A stretch of 45,468 bases of DNA from Tubiluchus corallicola (GCA_030141605.1 JAQGDQ010002427.1:1-45468), one strand, 5' to 3'. Positions 1 to 7,549 are shown, counted from the stretch's first letter. Program-made: numbers and translations. The notes: generated by a model not told the origin, from the letters alone.

Positions 1-61
1 TGTTGCCTACGTGTTGCCTACCGAGAGAAATTTATACAAATTTAGAAGAATTTAGAAAGTT

Positions 62-98
62 TTACAAAAATAAAAAAATAGCACTAATGTAGTGCTAT
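62..98 (-). terminator. Rho-independent terminator of the tRNA operon
   Basis: On the minus strand a perfect 9-bp stem (ATAGCACTA / TAGTGCTAT, three-base loop) at 78-98 is followed by a T-rich run (the A-run seen on the plus strand at 62-78). It lies 14 bases past the 3' end of tRNA-Thr, where an operon terminator is expected. Confidence 0.8.
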
Positions 99-111
99 CA
101 TGATATTCAAA

Positions 112-187
112 TGGTGCCGCTTACCAGAGTCGAACTGATCACCTGCTGATTACAAGTCAGCTGCTCTACCAGATGAGCTAAAGCGGC
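112..187 (-). tRNA. tRNA-Thr (anticodon UGU)
   Basis: The minus strand folds as a 76-nt cloverleaf. The acceptor arm GCCGCTT pairs with AAGCGGC, followed by discriminator A and an encoded CCA (plus-strand TGG at 112-114). The anticodon loop CTTGTAA carries TGT, which reads ACA threonine codons. The T-arm has GTTCGACTC. It follows tRNA-Asp by only a few bases and would be co-transcribed with it. The 3' end of this tRNA faces the left edge of the window, so it could be an attachment site for whatever element lies further left. Confidence 0.93.
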
Positions 188-191
188 AATT

Positions 192-269
192 TGGCGGGAG
201 TGACGAGACTCGAACTCGCGGCCACTGGCGTGACAGGCCAGTGCTCTAACCAAACTGAGCTACACCCCC
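192..269 (-). tRNA. tRNA-Asp (anticodon GUC)
   Basis: A 78-nt minus-strand cloverleaf. The acceptor GGGGGTG pairs with CACTCCC (one G-U type pair), the discriminator is G and CCA is encoded. The anticodon stem CTGGC/GCCAG encloses the loop CTGTCAC with anticodon GTC. The T-loop is GTTCGAGTC. It is the first gene behind the consensus promoter at 287-315 and is followed by tRNA-Thr, so the two form a small operon closed by the terminator at 62-98. Confidence 0.94.
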
Positions 270-286
270 TGCTTAAGACAAGTATG

Positions 287-315
287 ATTATATCACTATT
301 AAAGTGTCTTGTCAA
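287..315 (-). promoter_or_regulatory. Consensus sigma-70 promoter for the tRNA operon
   Basis: Minus-strand TTGACA (310-315) and TATAAT (287-292) are separated by exactly 17 bases, a perfect consensus promoter. It lies between the glyS fragment and tRNA-Asp, so tRNA transcription does not depend on glyS. Confidence 0.88.
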
Positions 316-337
316 CTATTTTTAAAAAATTTTATTC

Positions 338-1034
338 CTAGCCTATTCTTTTTATGTCTGCTAACTGGACAAAAGTTTCATCTAAGGCTTTTAATAAAGA
401 TAATCTATTATTTCTAAGTGATTCTTCGTCTGTATTTACAAGGACATTGTCAAAAAAGCTATTTATAACATTTTTCGTCTTATATATTTCATTAAAATAC
501 TCTAAATAAGCTCTATTGTTTATATGCTCTTCCAATAGTTTTTCCAAATCTACATAAGCATTAAAAAGGTTTTTTTCTGCATTTTCAACAAACAAATCAG
601 GGGATATCTCTGTAGAGTCATGTTTTTCTGATATGTTACCAACCCTTTTTATTAATTCAACTAATTCTTTAAAGTTCTCTTTCTCACTTATTGTTGTTAA
701 AGCTTCTATTTTTGTACGCATGTCATCTACATTTAAGCTTTCTGCTTTAGAAACTATTGCTTCAACTATATCTCTATCATATTTCTTTTCTTCAAATATG
801 CTTAAACATCTTTCCCTCATAAAGCTAATTACTTTATCATAAAGTTCTTGTGAGCTTATTTTCAATATATTTTTTTCTTCAAATATAGCTATGGCATATT
901 TTACAATTCTATTAATATTGAGAGAAATATCATTTTCTAACAAAGTTAGAACTATACCTTGAGCTGTTCTTCTAAGAGAAAATGGATCTTTAGATCCAGT
1001 TGATACAACTCCTACTCCAAAACACCCAAAAAGC
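338..1034 (-). pseudogene. glyS: Glycyl-tRNA synthetase beta subunit, 3' fragment
   Basis: This is the C-terminal third of the beta subunit of the alpha2-beta2 glycyl-tRNA synthetase. The minus-strand frame runs from about 1034 to the stop at 338. It contains the family hallmark stretch with TGSKDP followed by a double-arginine LRR-A segment (near 945-1000), then the helical DALR-type anticodon-binding domain. A track-style TTG start at 943 is only an internal leucine codon. Upstream of about 1035 the frame hits a stop, and the sequence changes to a DNA polymerase gene on the other strand. The fragment is therefore about 230 of the roughly 690 residues usual for GlyS. A cell needs an intact copy elsewhere, or this join is an assembly or cloning artefact. 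Confidence 0.85.
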
Positions 1035-1094
1035 TTAGATTATAGGATAAACTCTTTAGATTGTTTTCAACAAATCAATGTTGCTAGGCCCAGC

Positions 1095-2444
1095 TTGAAA
1101 AAAATAGAAGGGAACATGGGTAAAATGATACTTGAGTCAAATATTTCATTCAACATATCAAGAAAACTAAATAAGGACGAATTACAAGAAACTATGAAGT
1201 ATTGTGAATATGATATTGATACAACAATAGATATATTCAAACTAAGAGAAAATGGATATTTCAAAACTAAGAAAATGTTAGTTGAAAAGCTAGGTAATAA
1301 AAAAGCTCAAAGATGGAATACAACTACAATAAGTGCTGCTTTATTATCTGAAAAAAATCTAAACAAATGGTCTTCTATCAGAGTGCCTGGGTTCATGTTT
1401 GAATATGTTGACGAAGAAATCAAAGACATGTGGTTACAACTTAATAGCTTTACAAATGACTTAAAAGTTAAAACAATTAATAAACAAGAGTTTGGAAATA
1501 ATATTATATTTGGTTTTGGGGGTCTCCATGGAGCTCCGCTTGGATCACTTAGAGCTAAAAACGTTAAACTACTTGATGTTACAAGCATGTATCCAAATAT
1601 TCTTATCAATATAAACGGTTTAGGACATGCAACTAAAACATACAAGGACATATTAGAAAAAAGAATTAAAATAAAACATAAAGATAAAGCTGAAAGCGAT
1701 GCCCTGAAACTCTTACTTAATAGTACGTATGGAAATTTGAATAATAAATACTCAAAATTATTTAATCCAAGAGCTGCTTACTCAGTATGTATATATGGTC
1801 AGATAGCACTGCATGTACTATCAAAAAGATTATCTAGAACTTGTAAAATAATTAACATAAATACAGATGGAATAGCTTTCACAACGAATAGCGAAGAATA
1901 CATAACAGTAGCTAAAGAATGGGAACAAGAGTTTAAATTAAACTTAGAAGAAGATCAATTTGATTTATTTATACAACGTGATGTTAATAATTATATTGCG
2001 GTTAAGGGTGAATATATAAAGTGTGTTGGAGGAGATGTTAATAAATATAATAATGACAAATTTTTTAGTAATAATAACGCTAGAATTATAGATATAGCAA
2101 TAGTCAATAAACTGGTTTACAGCAAAGACATATTAGAGACATTGTTAGAAAATATTGATAAACCGCATCTTTTTCAATATATATTGCAAGCAGGTAGAAC
2201 ATATAAAGGCACTTATGATAACGAAGGTAACAAATATCAAAATATTAATAGAATATTTGCATCAAAAATAGGAATTAATCTGCTAAAAAAAAGAGAAGAT
2301 GGCGGTTATGTTAAGTATGCTGACGCACCTGAAAAAATGTTTTTGCACAATGATGATTGTAATAAAATTAACAACTTCAAAGATATAATAGATTTAAACC
2401 ATTACTATCAAATAATAGAAAAAAAATTAAAAGCTTGGGAGTGA
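1095..2444 (+). CDS. Family B DNA polymerase, 5'-truncated (phage/plasmid type)
   Basis: This is a replicative polymerase of the phage/plasmid family B. From the TTG at 1095 the residues show an exonuclease III motif (YCEYD, 36-40), the GGLHGA linker motif (about 142-147), polymerase motif A (DVTSMYP, 161-167), motif B (KLLLNSTYG, 205-213) and a motif C variant (NTDGIAF, 256-262) in place of the usual YxDTD. The frame is open and homologous-looking further upstream to about 1032, where it meets the glyS fragment. The ExoI and ExoII motifs and the true start are therefore lost, and TTG 1095 is merely the first usable start codon. It is followed after 4 bases by the prim-pol/helicase gene, giving a two-gene replication operon. 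It is probably non-functional as a proofreading enzyme if the truncation is real. Confidence 0.8.
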   Translation: MKKIEGNMGKMILESNISFNISRKLNKDELQETMKYCEYDIDTTIDIFKLRENGYFKTKKMLVEKLGNKKAQRWNTTTISAALLSEKNLNKWSSIRVPGFMFEYVDEEIKDMWLQLNSFTNDLKVKTINKQEFGNNIIFGFGGLHGAPLGSLRAKNVKLLDVTSMYPNILININGLGHATKTYKDILEKRIKIKHKDKAESDALKLLLNSTYGNLNNKYSKLFNPRAAYSVCIYGQIALHVLSKRLSRTCKIININTDGIAFTTNSEEYITVAKEWEQEFKLNLEEDQFDLFIQRDVNNYIAVKGEYIKCVGGDVNKYNNDKFFSNNNARIIDIAIVNKLVYSKDILETLLENIDKPHLFQYILQAGRTYKGTYDNEGNKYQNINRIFASKIGINLLKKREDGGYVKYADAPEKMFLHNDDCNKINNFKDIIDLNHYYQIIEKKLKAWE

Positions 2445-2448
2445 TGCG

Positions 2449-4269
2449 ATGTATATAGAATTCAAAACAGGAAAAAAATACGCATCTAAAAACGCAGATA
2501 AAAGCGATACTCATAAACACTTTAAAGATGCAGGATACATATTAACAAATGATGATCTTATTATAGATATAGATTGTTTAGACAAACAAACAATAGAAAA
2601 ATTAATAAGTTACTGGAATATAAAAACACAATACACCTGGACAGAGCGTGGTATTCATTTATATTTCAAGAAACCACCAAACTTTAAAGGTGCTAAATGC
2701 ATATGTTCTTTAGGATTTGAAATAGAATATAAACATATCAGTAATACAAGAGCTATTACAGTAAAAAGAAATTGGAAAATTAGAAAAACAGTAAATTATG
2801 GAGTAAGAGAGAGTCTACCTGAAATATTTACTTATACTAGAAAATTTTCAACTCTACAGGGACTTTCAAATTGTGACGGTAGAAACAATGCTCTGTTTTC
2901 TCACAGAGGTAAGTTAGTAGGGTATTCATATGAAACAAGAATATTAAATTTTATTAATTTACACATCTTCAGCGAGCCTCTTAGCGAAGAGGAATTTAAA
3001 AGTATAACTAGAAACATTGTAATGATTGAAGGTAAAAACGTAGAATATAACACAGCTAGCGAGCTGATTAAAAGTTTTAATATTAATGTTCATAGAGATG
3101 AACTGTATTTCTACGATGGGGTCAAGTTTATAAATAATGATCTCAGATTAAAAAAAGCTATATTTCAATCAGTTGGAGAACAAAAGACTTTATTTGTTGA
3201 CGAAGTATTCAAACAAATGCTTTATAGAGGAAAAATAGTAGATAACGAAGAAGTTTTTAAGATAAAACTAGCAAACGGAGTATTAAGTAACGGAGAGTTT
3301 TATGAAATAGATTATAAAGAGTTTACTCCTTACTATATTGATATTGAATATAAAGAAAACACTAAAAGAGTAGCGATTGTAGATAAATATATAAATCAAT
3401 TATGTAACGGAGATCAAGATTATATTAATTTAGTCTTTGAAATTCTAGCACATACTTTGATTACAGATCATGAATTTAAAAGAATGCTTGCCAAATTCTT
3501 TATATTTGTTGGAGATGGTGGAAACGGCAAAGGGACTCTTCTAAATATAATTAGAAAAATATTAGACAACAAAAATTGCACAGGGTTAAGTATAAAAAAT
3601 CTATCAGACGAAAGATATGTATGTAACCTAGAAAATAAATTAGTCAATCTAGGTGACGATATACATGATCAACCCATAAATGATAAAGACATGAAAGCTT
3701 TAAAAAACATTAGCACATGCGATTATACAGAATTAAGGAAATTATTCAAAAACAGTAAGAGCGCTACTATTACAGCTAGCCTTATATTTACAAGCAATCA
3801 TATATTGAAGTCTTGGGAAAAGGGGGAAAGCTATAAAAGAAGAGTCATGTGGCTTCCAATGTACGGCAAGCCTAAAAGAAAAGATCCTAAGTTCATTACA
3901 AAACTAACTACTCAAGAATCATTGCAATATTGGATCAAATTAATAATTGACGGATATAAAAGGTTATATGAAAACGGTGGCTTCACAAAATGTGAAATTG
4001 TAAATGAATTTAATAAGAAATATCATGAAGACAATAACGGTTCAGAGGTATATATTCGTGATCTTTCAGAAGAAGATATAGTAGGAAAAACTAGTTCAGA
4101 AGTGTTTGCAGAATTTGAGATATGGTGTGAAGAAAACGATTATAACGCTTCTAAAAAGATGATGAATGATGCAATATATAAAATTCATAAGCTGAAAACT
4201 AAACTATCACGCGCAAATCAAAAAGTTAAAAGAGTCTACCAGAAAGTAGAAGAGAATCTCTATATGTAG
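2449..4269 (+). CDS. Primase-polymerase / SF3 helicase (D5-like replication protein)
   Basis: This 606-residue replication initiator/helicase has an N-terminal prim-pol-like domain (IDID acidic pair near residues 39-42, RGIHLYF near 68-74). After a linker comes a D5/P4-type superfamily 3 helicase: Walker A GDGGNGKG (355-362), Walker B-like LVNLGDDI (398-405), motif C LIFTSNH (445-451) and an arginine-finger-like YKRR (463-466). Such proteins prime and unwind phage, plasmid or satellite DNA at their own origin. It starts 4 bases after the polymerase stop. The motif-rich intergenic region just downstream (4270-4545) is the natural candidate for the origin it acts on. Confidence 0.88.
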   Translation: MYIEFKTGKKYASKNADKSDTHKHFKDAGYILTNDDLIIDIDCLDKQTIEKLISYWNIKTQYTWTERGIHLYFKKPPNFKGAKCICSLGFEIEYKHISNTRAITVKRNWKIRKTVNYGVRESLPEIFTYTRKFSTLQGLSNCDGRNNALFSHRGKLVGYSYETRILNFINLHIFSEPLSEEEFKSITRNIVMIEGKNVEYNTASELIKSFNINVHRDELYFYDGVKFINNDLRLKKAIFQSVGEQKTLFVDEVFKQMLYRGKIVDNEEVFKIKLANGVLSNGEFYEIDYKEFTPYYIDIEYKENTKRVAIVDKYINQLCNGDQDYINLVFEILAHTLITDHEFKRMLAKFFIFVGDGGNGKGTLLNIIRKILDNKNCTGLSIKNLSDERYVCNLENKLVNLGDDIHDQPINDKDMKALKNISTCDYTELRKLFKNSKSATITASLIFTSNHILKSWEKGESYKRRVMWLPMYGKPKRKDPKFITKLTTQESLQYWIKLIIDGYKRLYENGGFTKCEIVNEFNKKYHEDNNGSEVYIRDLSEEDIVGKTSSEVFAEFEIWCEENDYNASKKMMNDAIYKIHKLKTKLSRANQKVKRVYQKVEENLYM

Positions 4270-4545
4270 TTTGTAACAAAAAAAAGTTACAAATTTTGAT
4301 TTTGTTACAGTTTTGTTACACTTCTAACCCCTATTATTATTCTTTTTAAAAGAAATTGTAACAAAGTAACAAAAAAAAGAGTAAAAGTAGTATAGAGGGA
4401 ATAATATATGTAAGTAGTTATAACATATACTTCTATATATAAAAAGGATGAAAAAGTTTTTGTTACTGTTACAAAAACTCTCAAACATCTTAATTCATTG
4501 CGGTTAGAGTGTAACATAATATTTTTTAAAAATGTTACATGTAGT
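4270..4545. other. Iteron-like TGTAAC/GTTACA array, candidate replication origin
   Basis: This 300-base intergenic stretch carries about ten copies of GTAACA or its complement TGTTAC. They occur singly and as inverted pairs: TGTAAC-A8-GTTACA near 4272-4291, a 9-bp inverted repeat AGTTTTTGT/ACAAAAACT near 4455-4479, and TGTAACAT/ATGTTACA near 4510-4538. The remainder is extremely A+T-rich. I see no convincing ORF. Direct adjacency to the prim-pol/helicase gene suggests an origin or initiator-binding region; operators for a regulator are the alternative. Confidence 0.5.
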
Positions 4546-4576
4546 TTTTTGAGAAAAAATATAAAGGAGGGAATTA

Positions 4577-4669
4577 ATGAAAAATTCTAACTTAGTAATA
4601 GAAAATACTTTATCCAATATCATCTCTTTAACTAGAGAAGGTTTTTTAGTAGATAGAACGAGAAACTAA
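4577..4669 (+). CDS. Small ORF, 30 aa, unknown
   Basis: An ATG at 4577 follows an excellent AAAGGAGG ribosome site at 4563-4570 and opens a 30-codon frame ending at 4669. The peptide is charged, has no membrane segment and is not recognised. It may be the N-terminal remnant of a longer gene, because the sequence immediately after it (to 4756) is non-coding and the next coding trace is the decapitated methyltransferase at 4757. Confidence 0.4.
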   Translation: MKNSNLVIENTLSNIISLTREGFLVDRTRN

Positions 4670-4741
4670 GGGTTTTAGGCATGAGGCTCAGAAGTTGATC
4701 TTGAAATGTATCGCTAGGGTTAGGAGATCATATAGAGTTTA

Positions 4742-4867
4742 CATGAGTTAATAGAAGGGGTTGCCTGTTTGAGGGTGAAAAGAGATTTTATAGGAATTGA
4801 AATTAGTGATAAGTATTTTGAAACAGGTAAGAAAAGAATGGAGGAAGAATATGGATATAAATATTGA
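4742..4867 (+). pseudogene. C-terminal remnant of a DNA methyltransferase
   Basis: In the frame containing the GTG at 4775, the codons from about 4757 to the TGA at 4865-4867 encode GVACLRVKRDFIGIEIS followed by DKYFETGKKR. This is the very conserved C-terminal end of N6/N4 DNA methyltransferases (the segment after GSGTTGVAC, with FIGIEI and YFE.a..Ri). The catalytic (DPPY) and SAM-binding parts are absent upstream, so only about 37 codons survive. The end overlaps the start of the next gene at 4851, as intact operons do, which suggests an internal deletion of a once functional gene. Confidence 0.65.
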
Positions 4868-5120
4868 TATAAAAAAATTGTACAATCTATGTTTAAACTC
4901 TACAGATATAGAAATATCAGGAGATGAAATAGAGTTTCTATTATTCAATATAAATGATGAGAAAAGTTGCGGTATTTATTACTGTGATAAAGATGAAGAA
5001 GTTAAAATAGCTTTTACAGATGACGTATGCTCGGTAGCATTTAACTTGAATAGTTTAAATGACTACTATAAAGGGTTTAGAAAGCTTTTTGAAATACATG
5101 CAAAAGGGGAAGCTTCGTGA
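4851..5120 (+). CDS. Hypothetical protein, 89 aa
   Basis: The start is placed at ATG 4851, behind GGAGGAAG at 4841-4848, rather than at the far-upstream ATG of the open frame. The protein is acidic and has alternating hydrophobic segments and several cysteines (near residues 13, 42, 47 and 60), but no domain I recognise. The start overlaps the end of the methyltransferase remnant by 17 bases, indicating translational coupling in the ancestral operon. It is probably a small phage accessory protein. Confidence 0.5.
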   Translation: MDINIDIKKLYNLCLNSTDIEISGDEIEFLLFNINDEKSCGIYYCDKDEEVKIAFTDDVCSVAFNLNSLNDYYKGFRKLFEIHAKGEAS

Positions 5121-5198
5121 TAAAAAAACATCAATACGTTTATAACAAATAGTATAAGAACATTTTTAATTGACAAAGTTTGAACAAAAGGAGGATAA

Positions 5199-5405
5199 GT
5201 GAACGAACACATTAACTACAGAATTATATACAATATAGATAGGCTTTCTAGAGAAAAAAATATGAAAAAAATTGAAATAGATGAACACATTCATACTAAG
5301 ATTTATCAAATAAAAAATAAAAATGCACTCCCTAATATAAAAACGTTAGTAAATTGGAGTAATACCTTAAATGTTGATATATCTGAACTTTTAAAAACTA
5401 TATAA
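5199..5405 (+). CDS. Small XRE/Cro-like HTH regulator
   Basis: The start is GTG at 5199 with AAAAGGAGG just upstream. The 68-residue product has the length and helical pattern of a single-domain Cro/CI-type DNA-binding protein. The C-terminal half, LPNIKTLVNWSNTLNV followed by DISELLK, matches the usual last helices of XRE proteins. The recognition helix region (DEHIHTKIYQIKNKN) is atypical. It lies directly upstream of the putative Kiwa operon and may regulate it. It is the only regulator-like gene within the prophage proper. Confidence 0.6.
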   Translation: MNEHINYRIIYNIDRLSREKNMKKIEIDEHIHTKIYQIKNKNALPNIKTLVNWSNTLNVDISELLKTI

Positions 5406-5436
5406 TTTTGCTATACACAAAAGTCTAAAAGTATGG

Positions 5437-5442
5437 TATAGT
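5437..5442 (+). promoter_or_regulatory. Likely -10 box for the Kiwa-like operon
   Basis: TATAGT sits 66 bases before the first gene of the cassette. No good -35 lies at the standard distance (TTGCTA at 5408 is 23 bases away), so the promoter is weak or activator-dependent. Two purine-rich ribosome-site-like motifs follow (5451-5458 and 5495-5501). Confidence 0.3.
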
Positions 5443-5507
5443 AAGAAACATAAAGGAGAAGTATTAGCATATTTGTGTTATTATTATTAATAATAAAGGA
5501 GAACACG

Positions 5508-5645
5508 TTGACGCTTGAAAGGGTAGTGCTAAAGATAGAAGAAACATTAAAAAAATTACCTTATGCTGAAATAGTTATTAAAATTCACAATGGTAAAATT
5601 ACTTTTATAGAAATTAAAGAAAAAATTAAAGGTCACAGGAATTGA
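5508..5645 (+). CDS. YezD-like (DUF2292-like) small protein
   Basis: The start is TTG at 5508 behind AAAGGAGAA (5496-5504); the product is 45 residues. The short beta-rich core EIVIKIHNGKITFIEIKEK resembles the YezD/DUF2292 family of small proteins of unknown function (pattern: V.I.VH.GKV..IE...K). It is too short to be an obvious ORF by default thresholds. It ends 9 bases before the membrane gene, so it appears to be the first gene of that operon. Its relation to defence is inference from position only. Confidence 0.55.
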   Translation: MTLERVVLKIEETLKKLPYAEIVIKIHNGKITFIEIKEKIKGHRN

Positions 5646-5654
5646 GGTAAAATT

Positions 5655-6197
5655 ATGGGGAGCGGACCTGTAAATTTCATAATATCATTATTGTCTCTTA
5701 TACCGATACTGATTTTGATGATTGTCAGTCTTGATTTAGAGCTTAATTTTATAATATTTTTAATACTATTTATTTTAGCATCTTTTATATCTGCTAAATT
5801 AATTGATTTCTTCATTAGTATTATTGTAAAAAAAGGAAATTTGAGAAATTATAAATTAGTTAATATAGAATTATCAGAGGGTGAAATTCTTAATTCTTTC
5901 TCAAGTATTTTTTTACCAATATTATTAGCACTTGGATTATTATTTAATGAGTCTAAAAACAAAATGTATTTACTTATAAATATGTTTGGTGTTCTTTTAT
6001 ATTTAATTTTAATATTTAAGTCAAACACGTGGTATAGTAGCCCTATGTTAAAAATCTTTTCAAAATATAAAGTATACAAAGTAACAACAAGTAGGGGGCT
6101 TGTGTTACTTATGCTTAGTAAGCATAGTTTGGCTAAAACTATTCAGTTACAAACTATTGTTGAAATTAATGAAAATGTAATTGTGGGGGTTGATTAA
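5655..6197 (+). CDS. kwaA: Four-TM membrane protein, probable Kiwa KwaA
   Basis: The 180-residue protein has four predicted transmembrane segments (about 7-27, 29-57, 80-99 and 103-121) followed by a soluble tail of about 60 residues. The tail has the pattern SPML..F.KYKVY.V...RG...LML, reminiscent of the NP.L..LGY..Y.V..G...LI tail of KwaA proteins. The next gene, starting immediately after the stop, is DUF4868-like, the signature of KwaB. In the described Kiwa system the two proteins form a membrane-associated anti-phage complex. The assignment rests on topology, length and gene pair rather than on a catalytic motif. Confidence 0.55.
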   Translation: MGSGPVNFIISLLSLIPILILMIVSLDLELNFIIFLILFILASFISAKLIDFFISIIVKKGNLRNYKLVNIELSEGEILNSFSSIFLPILLALGLLFNESKNKMYLLINMFGVLLYLILIFKSNTWYSSPMLKIFSKYKVYKVTTSRGLVLLMLSKHSLAKTIQLQTIVEINENVIVGVD

Positions 6198-7088
6198 ATG
6201 TTAAAAGATATAAAGATTGAAAACCTAGGGGTTTTAGGCATTGTCTATGTTCCAGGTAATAGATTAAGAGTTATAAGCGTAGACCAAACAGCACGTGAAT
6301 CCATATGTAAAAATTTAAGCGGTCAAATAGAAAATTTTGTTTTAGGGAAAGAAATTATTGACTATAAATATGATTATAAACCTGACGCAGACCAATTGGT
6401 TAAAATAAAAGAATTTAGAGATACTGATATTATTGCAGATTACATACAAGATAATTCGTACTTGGAAAGATTTAATGAAGAATTATTGAGTAATTTAAGA
6501 GCTTTATGTTTTTATGATATTAAAAGTCCTGATGCAATTGTGATACAGTCCTATAATGCAGTAAATATAATAAATAAAAAAAAACTAAGATTTTTTTTGG
6601 ATAATGATACATTTAAGCATTTTGATAAACCATTTATTGTAATAAAAAATAAGATTTCAGGGATATTAAAAGATGGGAATTTATTTTTCAATTCTTTTTA
6701 TGATATGAAAAGAATTTTTAATATGTCCGAGTACATTATAGAAGCCACTGAAGAAGATTTAATAAGTTTTATTGAACATGATATTTTTTCTTGTAGTCCT
6801 GAAACAGGTAGTCTTATTAATAAACCAAGCAGTTATACTAAAATGAAGGTAAAATCTATACAATTATCAGGAGTTTTAAATAGGTATACTCCTAAACAAC
6901 TGCAGGAAATAGCGAAGAATATGAGTATAGATCTAAAACTTGATAAAAGCTCTAAAATAATATTACCTCCTACACGCAATGAATTTAGTCAAATTCTTAA
7001 ATTTCTTGATGATGATATTTACTGGGGATCTTTAAATAAAGATAAGCTATACACGTCAAACTCAAAGCGAAAAACTGAAAAAAATTGA
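6198..7088 (+). CDS. kwaB: DUF4868-like protein, probable Kiwa KwaB
   Basis: The 296-residue soluble protein starts at ATG 6198, directly after the previous stop, so the two are translationally coupled. The central part (about residues 125-185) has a KLRFFLD..TF.....KPFIVIKNKISGI segment followed by GNLFFNSFYDMKRIF. This matches the DUF4868 pattern of a basic/aromatic strand, a D/N-x-I-x-G/C hairpin and 'f.n...feriF'. KwaB of Kiwa systems belongs to DUF4868. The C-terminal quarter is helical. A hairpin terminator follows at 7140-7198, so the cassette is a self-contained unit between the replication and packaging modules. It could alternatively be an abortive-infection protein of the same domain family. 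Confidence 0.6.
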   Translation: MLKDIKIENLGVLGIVYVPGNRLRVISVDQTARESICKNLSGQIENFVLGKEIIDYKYDYKPDADQLVKIKEFRDTDIIADYIQDNSYLERFNEELLSNLRALCFYDIKSPDAIVIQSYNAVNIINKKKLRFFLDNDTFKHFDKPFIVIKNKISGILKDGNLFFNSFYDMKRIFNMSEYIIEATEEDLISFIEHDIFSCSPETGSLINKPSSYTKMKVKSIQLSGVLNRYTPKQLQEIAKNMSIDLKLDKSSKIILPPTRNEFSQILKFLDDDIYWGSLNKDKLYTSNSKRKTEKN

Positions 7089-7139
7089 ACTATAAAATTT
7101 GAAAAATAAATATAAATAATTAAATTATGACTGCACAAG

Positions 7140-7198
7140 GCAGAATAATTAGCAAGTTTGTTGATAATAACAGGCTCGTTTTTTATTCTGCTTTTTTA
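7140..7198 (+). terminator. Terminator after the Kiwa-like operon
   Basis: The 9-base arms GCAGAATAA (7140-7148) and TTATTCTGC (7183-7191) are perfectly complementary and followed by TTTTTTA. The loop is long (34 bases), so efficiency is uncertain, but the position is right. Confidence 0.55.
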
Positions 7199-7267
7199 TT
7201 TAAAATTAAAAAATGGTTGTGCTAGCGTGTCTGCGTATTAAGTGAGCAACAGAGCTAGAGGGAAATT

Positions 7268-7363
7268 ATGGGGTGGAATAATAACAATTATAGTTATTTA
7301 ACGACTGATAACTATTTGACATACAGGATGAAGCGTTTACACATAATATACTTATTTATATAA
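7268..7363 (+). CDS. Small ORF, 31 aa, upstream of the terminase genes
   Basis: ATG 7268 follows AGAGGG at 7257-7262 and opens a 31-codon frame rich in Asn and Tyr. There is no recognised domain or signal peptide. It lies in the leader region before the packaging genes. It may be a real small phage protein or chance; I favour neither. Confidence 0.3.
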   Translation: MGWNNNNYSYLTTDNYLTYRMKRLHIIYLFI

Positions 7364-7549
7364 GAGAACATTTGTACACACTGCTACAATTATGCTTGTA
7401 ACGCTAAACTAAAAATAAAAATAGTATAAGCAAACAACTGTTTGGGTCCTTATGAGCTCGTAAAGCCTTGCGGGTCTTGCGATAGCCCAAACCTTGAATA
7501 AATGCAGTGTTTAAAAAATTCAATGTCATGTCGTTTTGGAGAAAAAAAT
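7364..7549. other. Leader before the terminase genes, candidate cos/packaging region
   Basis: The segment 7440-7492 is markedly more G+C-rich than its surroundings. It is bounded by a 7-bp inverted repeat (GTTTGGG 7440-7446 / CCCAAAC 7486-7492) and contains GAGCTC (7454-7459) and two direct CTTGCG repeats (7467-7472, 7476-7481). In lambda-type phages the cos site lies just upstream of the small terminase gene, which is exactly this position. No cohesive-end sequence can be identified directly. Confidence 0.35.

Noticed and set aside
3-92. Open reading frame from the window edge with LPTCCLPREIYTN-like sequence, perhaps the end of an integrase
   Set aside because: Only about 29 codons are visible and they run through the tRNA terminator hairpin; no recognisable motif, so not annotated as a gene.
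112-269. Plus-strand peptide-like frames across the two tRNAs (for example GVTRLELA)
   Set aside because: They are translations of tRNA complementary sequence, a known annotation artefact.
1307-1651. Minus-strand ORF of 114 codons opposite the polymerase
   Set aside because: Antisense shadow of a well-supported gene, no ribosome site, no motif.
7316-7347. TTGACA followed by CATAAT as a late-operon promoter
   Set aside because: The spacer is 20 bases and the site lies within a possible small ORF; too weak to call.
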